This document shows positions 40,139-44,160 of a stretch of 44,160 bases of DNA, in pieces; position 1 is the first letter of the stretch; each line of letters begins with the position of its first letter. The position numbers were made by a program, and so were the translations under genes. The notes under the pieces are model-generated. The model did not search any database. It was given only the letters and a program-made list of their open reading frames with translations, and had not been told where the DNA came from. The stretch is from the NCBI GenBank assembly GCA_030698375.1, contig JAUYLL010000071.1:1-44160 (forward strand). The letters run 5' to 3'. The stretch is from Nocardioides sp. (lineage in GTDB: Bacteria > Actinomycetota > Actinomycetes > Propionibacteriales > Nocardioidaceae).

Positions 40139-41307
40139 CGTGTCTCCCGGAAGGCGATTGCCGCGTCGAGCGCGGCGATGCGGTGAAGCGGCCACAGGGC
40201 GGCGATCATGCCGACCAGAAGCGCTGTGATGGTGGTCTGCGCGACGGCGGCGGCGGTGATGGAGATCTGGACCGTCGGCGCGGCCAGGGGCAGCAGCCAG
40301 GCCAGAGCCAGTGCGGCCGTCGTGGCGACCATGGAGGCGAGTACGACGGTGAGCAGGACCTGCATGGCCACCGCCCCGGCGAGGCGGGGCAGTCGGGCGC
40401 CGAGGGCCTTGAGGACGGCGAAGTCCCTCAGTCGGTTCAGGGTGGCGGTCATCAGGCCCAGCGCGATCACCGCCAGGGCGATAACCAGACCGATGGTGGA
40501 CATCAGCCGCAGCAGGTCAGCACTCATGTCGGTGACGATGCGTGCCTCGGATTCCGCGAACTGCTCTCGGGTCTGCACGGTCACTCCATCGATCTCTGCC
40601 CGGATGCGGTCCGCCACGGTGTCCGGGTCGGCGCCGGGGTCGAGGCCGGTGAGCACGTAGGAGATCCGGTCGTCATGGATGCGGGCGAACTCGGCGAGGT
40701 CGACGAACACGGTGGTGTTGGTGATGCTGGTGCCGCCGGTGGAGAGCCCGACGGCGCGCACGGGCATGCCCATGGCCGTGAACTGGTCGCCCAGGTCGAT
40801 GTCGAGCTGGTCTGCTGCCTGCTCGTCGAGGACTGCCTCGCCGGCGCCGGGGGCGCGGCCTTGGACCAGGTTGGTGGGGCCGCCGCGGCCGGTGCGGGTG
40901 TCGAAGCCGATGAGGTAGGACAGCTGCCGCCCGTCTGGTCCGGCGATGGAGCCGGAGGCGAAGGCGATCGGCGTGGCCCAGGCGACGCCGGGCACCTGGG
41001 TGACGCGGTCGGCCGTGTCGGTCTGGAGCGCGGATGCGGACATGTGCATCGTGCGCACGCCAGCCTGGGAGACGAACATGTCAGCAGGTGAGGTGCGGAT
41101 GTAATGGGTGACTCGGTCGAGGGCGCCGGCGAAGATGCCGCCCAGGACGAGGACCAGCAGCAGTGACGCCGCTACGCCAAGAACGGTCAACGCGGCGCGC
41201 CGCCGGTCGGCGAAGAGGAAGCGTCGTCCCACAGGCACGGCCCCCGTGACGCGGGTTCGCCCCCCAGAGTGGGATCGCGACACCGTCGAGGGCGTGGTGG
41301 TGGTCAT
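40135..41307 (-). CDS. FtsX-like ABC permease (second)
   Basis: A 390-residue MacB/FtsX-type permease with four transmembrane helices: one near residue 40-65 (AALTVLGVAASLLLVLVLGG), a large extracytoplasmic domain of about 190 residues, and three near the C-terminus. The FtsX hallmark FAVLKALGARLPRL follows the second helix. The start ATG at 41,307 overlaps the stop of the preceding permease. With that permease and the ABC-YHS ATPase it makes a heterodimeric mechanotransmission-type transporter, which works on lipids, peptides or periplasmic partners rather than through a classic channel. Confidence 0.88.
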   Translation of the reverse strand: MTTTTPSTVSRSHSGGRTRVTGAVPVGRRFLFADRRRAALTVLGVAASLLLVLVLGGIFAGALDRVTHYIRTSPADMFVSQAGVRTMHMSASALQTDTADRVTQVPGVAWATPIAFASGSIAGPDGRQLSYLIGFDTRTGRGGPTNLVQGRAPGAGEAVLDEQAADQLDIDLGDQFTAMGMPVRAVGLSTGGTSITNTTVFVDLAEFARIHDDRISYVLTGLDPGADPDTVADRIRAEIDGVTVQTREQFAESEARIVTDMSADLLRLMSTIGLVIALAVIALGLMTATLNRLRDFAVLKALGARLPRLAGAVAMQVLLTVVLASMVATTAALALAWLLPLAAPTVQISITAAAVAQTTITALLVGMIAALWPLHRIAALDAAIAFRETR

Positions 41308-42425
41308 CGTCCGCTCCGGAATGCTGAGGCGGCATCGAGCCGGTTGAGCCTGCGTGCCGGATGCCACGCGGCGAGCAGCGCCATCGCGGCCGCTGCGGCA
41401 GCGGTCTGCGCGATCGTTCCCGGTGTGAGCAGGACCGGGAACGCGGGCCGCCACCACGCCAGGAGCTCCCGGGTGATGATCAGTAGCACGATCGCGGCCA
41501 GGGTGCCGAGCACCGTCAGGGCCACCGTCTCAGCCACGGCGATCCGGCGAAGCCGTCCCGGGGTGGCACCCAGGGCCTTGAGAACGCCGAGGTCGCGTTG
41601 CTGCTCGGTGACCCGGGTGTAGGCCACGAGCGCGACGATGAGGGTTCCGGCCGCGAACGCGACCGCGACCATCAGCCGCACCGGGGAGCCATAGATGTCG
41701 GTGGCAAGCTGCAGCGACGCCTCACGCAGCTGGGCCGGGGTACGCACGGTGTACCCGGCGTCTTGGAGTCGTGCGGCGACGCCGTCGGGATCTGAGGTGG
41801 TGACCAGCACCGCGCCAGTGGTGCCGGTGGCCCGCAGCATCTGGTCCATCCCGGCCGTGGTGGTGAACAGCAGCGGGGTCATGAACAGGTCGGTGTCGTC
41901 GGTCAGCCCGACCACCCGCATCGGGTGTCCGAGAATCGGCAGCCAATCACCGAGCGCGAAGTTGTACTGGTCGGCCCACAGGGCGTCGACGGCGACCTCG
42001 TCGGCGACCTCGGGGGCACGGCCGGCGGTGAAGGCCCACGGGCCACCGACGCCGCTAGCGGGGTCGAACGCGACCGCGGCGACCGCGGCCTTCCCGTGCG
42101 GCAGCTCGAGAATCTGGTACATCGTGCGCAGCGGCGCAGCCCCTGTCACGCCAGGTGTCTCGGCGATGGCCTCCACCGCCGGGGCGGGGAGCACGCCCGG
42201 GTCGGCGAACAGGTTGTGGGTGCCGGCCGGCACCACCACCAGGTCGGCGCCAAGGTGGTCGTCGTAGGTGGTAGCCCGGTCCTGGAAGCCGACCCAGAGA
42301 CCGGCGAGCAGTAGCATCAGCATCAGGGCGAGCCCGATGCCAGCAGCCCCGGCGGCGGTGCGCACCGGACGGGTGGTGAGGAACCGGCGGGTGACCGGGA
42401 CCGATGCTTCGCGGCGCCACTTCAT
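41304..42425 (-). CDS. FtsX-like ABC permease (first)
   Basis: A 373-residue permease of the same family. Helix 1 is GAAGIGLALMLMLLLAGLWVG; the extracytoplasmic domain follows; LGVLKALGATPGRLRRI marks the FtsX core before the last helices. It lacks a long signal. It overlaps the next permease gene by 4 nt and lies 43 nt after the His-rich membrane gene. The two permeases are only distantly similar, so they are probably a heterodimer pair. Confidence 0.87.
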   Translation of the reverse strand: MKWRREASVPVTRRFLTTRPVRTAAGAAGIGLALMLMLLLAGLWVGFQDRATTYDDHLGADLVVVPAGTHNLFADPGVLPAPAVEAIAETPGVTGAAPLRTMYQILELPHGKAAVAAVAFDPASGVGGPWAFTAGRAPEVADEVAVDALWADQYNFALGDWLPILGHPMRVVGLTDDTDLFMTPLLFTTTAGMDQMLRATGTTGAVLVTTSDPDGVAARLQDAGYTVRTPAQLREASLQLATDIYGSPVRLMVAVAFAAGTLIVALVAYTRVTEQQRDLGVLKALGATPGRLRRIAVAETVALTVLGTLAAIVLLIITRELLAWWRPAFPVLLTPGTIAQTAAAAAAMALLAAWHPARRLNRLDAASAFRSGR

Positions 42426-42468
42426 GTCGGCTCACATCCCTCTGCCGGGCGTCGACTCGGCGCTGGTC

Positions 42469-42723
42469 CTACTTGTGGCCGCCGCCGTGCCCGCCGGGCA
42501 TGGCGAACATCATGGCGGCCATCATGGCGGTGCACAACAGCGTGGCGACGATGATGCTGGACCCGGCCACTCCGGTGAGGACGAGCAGGCCGGCGATGGC
42601 GAGCATCGGGATGCAGCAGACGATCATCATCAGCCCGTGACCACCATGCCCGCCGTGTTCGCTGTCCGGCTCGTGCCCGGCATGGTGGGTCTCGGCGGTC
42701 CCCGGGGCCTCCGTCGCCGGCAA
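42469..42723 (-). CDS. Small His-rich membrane protein
   Basis: About 84 residues. The N-terminus is His-rich (HHAGHEPDSEHGGHGGHG), then two short hydrophobic helices start at MMIVCCIPMLAIAGLLVL and continue through IIVATLLCTAMMAAMMFAM; the tail is GGHGGGHK. The CC pair and Met residues add to a soft-metal-binding look. The start is uncertain: TTG at 42,723 keeps the His domain, ATG at 42,660 region would drop it. Small proteins of this form occur in metal-resistance loci. Its place between an NTPase and ABC permease genes ties it to this operon. Confidence 0.6.
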   Translation of the reverse strand: MPATEAPGTAETHHAGHEPDSEHGGHGGHGLMMIVCCIPMLAIAGLLVLTGVAGSSIIVATLLCTAMMAAMMFAMPGGHGGGHK

Positions 42724-42799
42724 GCAAGACGTTCGCTGAAGAAGCCTCCGCGGCGATCGCTCAGGTCCGCGGTCGGGTGCGCTACCGGACGGGACCCCT

Positions 42800-43447
42800 T
42801 CAGACGGGACCGGGTGACTGGCCGGGGGCACTGATGCGCAGATGGCCGGAGCAGCAGGTGGGCAGTTGCTCCTGCAACAGGTCCAGGGTGTGCGTCGCCT
42901 TGTCGAGGAAGTCGCGGGTGGACTCGATGATGTGGCGCTGCGGGTGCTCCTGCCAGACCTCCAGGATGCGGGCGTCGACCTGGGCTGCGGTCGGGGCCGA
43001 TTCAGTGCGCAGTGGGTTCTGGTGGTTGTAGCCCTGCTGGGCTGTGGGTGTTCGCAGATGCAGCACCGTGTCGTACCGGCCGAGCTCGGCTTCCATCGTG
43101 GTGCCGGTCGAGCTCCAGAAGTTGTCCGGTGGGCCCGGCCAGTAGGCGAGCCCATCGATCGTGCCCCGGTCGCACAGGACGATCGCGGGGGCGTGCGCGT
43201 CGCCAGCAGTCTCGAGCTCCTTCTGGACGTGGTAGATCGCGCGCTGAGCGGCGCGCCGACACTCCGCGTGGTCGTCGCGCGGGAAGCCGCCACCGAAGAC
43301 GACACCCGCTGACTCCGGCAGGATCCTGACGTGCCGGCACAGCGAACGCCGAACCAGTTCGAGGACGGCCGTCTTGCCGGCACCCGGCCCGCCGGTGAGC
43401 ACCACGCGGCGAGGTGTGTGCACCTGGCTGCACTCGCAGTCAGCCAC
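42800..43447 (-). CDS. AAA/P-loop NTPase (AAA_28-like)
   Basis: A 215-residue P-loop protein with Walker A GGPGAGKT (19-26), and IVLCDRGTIDGLAYW as the Walker B/kinase-like segment. It resembles AAA_28 predicted NTPases or nucleoside-kinase-like proteins. The N-terminus MADCECSQVH and the C-terminus PTCCSGHLRI give two Cys/His clusters outside the core. GTG at 43,447 follows GGGAGGT and lies 1 nt after the upstream stop. Role unknown; possibly a phosphotransferase acting on the transporter substrate. Confidence 0.75.
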   Translation of the reverse strand: MADCECSQVHTPRRVVLTGGPGAGKTAVLELVRRSLCRHVRILPESAGVVFGGGFPRDDHAECRRAAQRAIYHVQKELETAGDAHAPAIVLCDRGTIDGLAYWPGPPDNFWSSTGTTMEAELGRYDTVLHLRTPTAQQGYNHQNPLRTESAPTAAQVDARILEVWQEHPQRHIIESTRDFLDKATHTLDLLQEQLPTCCSGHLRISAPGQSPGPV

Positions 43448-43448
43448 G

Positions 43449-43844
43449 TCAGACCTCCCGCCTGATGGAAGCCTGGGGTGTGGCACCGCGGCCCAGGCCC
43501 CACTTCTCCATGAGCGCCAGGACGGCGAGGCCCTCGTCGTGGATCTGCACGCGGCGCAGCAAGCGCCAGTGGTCGCGGAGATGCTGCTGGAGGTATTCCA
43601 CGACGTGTCTCATCGGGACGGTCAGCCACGGACCGTGGCGTACGGAGTCAGGGGCCTGGCCGAACGCAACCACTCGGATCTCGTGCCCGCCGCCCGCACG
43701 GCCGTGCCTGAGCAGGCGACGTGAGACGTCGCCTGCCTCAGGCACGTGGCGGGCGCTCCGGTGGACCAGGTTCTCTCCGGCGTCGGGAAAGCGGTAGCCG
43801 TTGACATTCAGGTACGCCTGCATCAGGGCCACGGCGGTATCCAT
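43449..43844 (-). CDS. Conserved protein, probably internally shortened
   Basis: A 131-residue protein starting MDTAVALMQAYLNVNGYRFPDAGE and ending with a helical region VPMRHVVEYLQQHLRDHW. The start resembles a common actinobacterial family (..ALVQAYL-NGYFTVxEYPV..) of about 230 residues, but here NGY joins directly to RFPDAGE, which in that family (from memory) comes later. A deletion of some 30 residues or more is likely, and another may follow RSARHVPEAGD. AGAGGAGG precedes the ATG, so it is translated. Function unknown. Confidence 0.5.
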   Translation of the reverse strand: MDTAVALMQAYLNVNGYRFPDAGENLVHRSARHVPEAGDVSRRLLRHGRAGGGHEIRVVAFGQAPDSVRHGPWLTVPMRHVVEYLQQHLRDHWRLLRRVQIHDEGLAVLALMEKWGLGRGATPQASIRREV

Positions 43845-43889
43845 GGAGGCCTCCTCTGCCGTGTGTGCTGTCGATGGTGGTGGGGGTGA

Positions 43890-44144
43890 TCAGTCGTGAT
43901 GGACCTCGTGGTCGTCGGGGCCCGGGGTCTGCACCGGTGTGCGGTCCTGGTTCTGGCTCGGATTGTCGTTGCTGATGGCGGGCCCGATGACGAAGGCCGA
44001 GAGCGAGAACATCAGCGCGAACACGCCTATCGCGACGGCGGGTGCTTTCCAGGTGCCGAATCGTCGGTACAGGCGCCGGAGCAGGGGGAGGGAGAAGAGC
44101 AGGCCCAGTACGGCGAACAGCACGTTGCCGGTCGCGCCGGTCAC
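43890..44144 (-). CDS. Small two-helix membrane protein with His-rich tail
   Basis: An 84-residue protein: helix 1 NVLFAVLGLLFSLPLL, basic loop RRLYRRFGTWK, helix 2 APAVAIGVFALMFSLSAFVIG, then a polar tail ending DDHEVHHD. GTG at 44,144 has GGAGGT 9 nt upstream at the window edge, so the gene is complete here, but its promoter lies outside. It is the first visible gene of the minus-strand cassette and adds another His-rich terminus to it. Confidence 0.65.
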   Translation of the reverse strand: MTGATGNVLFAVLGLLFSLPLLRRLYRRFGTWKAPAVAIGVFALMFSLSAFVIGPAISNDNPSQNQDRTPVQTPGPDDHEVHHD

Positions 44145-44160
44145 GAGTACGGCACCTCCG

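Noticed and set aside
1-44160. CRISPR array or cas genes
   Set aside because: No regularly spaced repeats and no Cas motifs. The Cas4-like cysteine pattern belongs to AdnA.

Overview
The window is chromosomal DNA from a high-GC actinobacterium, most likely a Nocardioides-like member of the Nocardioidaceae/Propionibacteriales. The signs are the strong GC codon bias, a WhiB7 with a C-terminal AT-hook, a mycoredoxin-like glutaredoxin, an AdnA/AdnB helicase-nuclease pair, a PPA1309-family protein, and many genes whose start codon lies 6-7 nt after a TANNNT -10 box (leaderless transcription). Family assignments are from reading motifs and from memory; no database search was run.

Positions 1-31.8 kb are a core-genome block. 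From memory its order parallels the Mycobacterium tuberculosis Rv3208A-Rv3193c region: DUF3107 and TetR, moeZ, an alkyltransferase-like protein, adnA-adnB, nudC, mycoredoxin, uvrD2, whiB7, an ABC1 kinase, an orphan cyclodehydratase-like protein, a DUF2342 metalloprotease, a PDZ-Lon protease and a UPF0182 membrane protein. Inserted among these are a secreted trypsin-like protease, an acyltransferase, a MOSC protein, an M3 peptidase, a crotonase-fold protein, a PHP phosphoesterase, a YgjP-like peptidase, a NUDIX hydrolase, moaE and several small proteins. The themes are DNA break processing (AdnAB, UvrD2), sulfur carrier/molybdopterin chemistry (MoeZ, MoaE, MOSC), redox (mycoredoxin, NudC) and antibiotic stress (WhiB7 with a long attenuator leader).

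At 31,696 an initiator tRNA-fMet ends the core block. It is followed by a decayed tyrosine recombinase and then a different gene set up to the right edge, the layout of a genomic island using the tRNA as attachment site. The island has two functional groups. On the plus strand (32.6-36.8 kb) is a tightly overlapping sulfur-stress operon: metallo-beta-lactamase/double rhodanese protein, MFS transporter, ArsR-rhodanese regulator, shortened PIG-L-like gene and DsrE-like protein, followed by a second MFS transporter. On the minus strand (44.1-39.1 kb) are seven genes read right to left: a small membrane protein, a shortened conserved protein, a P-loop NTPase, a His-rich membrane protein, two FtsX-like permeases and an ABC ATPase fused to a YHS metal-binding domain. 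Cys/His-rich tails on four of the seven suggest a metal or soft-ligand efflux system. This cassette is the best candidate for an undescribed system.

Several island genes look internally deleted or truncated (recombinase, PIG-L-like gene, the 131-aa protein, a permease fragment, a HicB-like remnant). The non-coding stretches of most interest are the whiB7 leader (17.1-17.5 kb) and a 428-nt gap at 22.06-22.49 kb holding a perfect 32-bp palindrome and a forked RNA-like fold.
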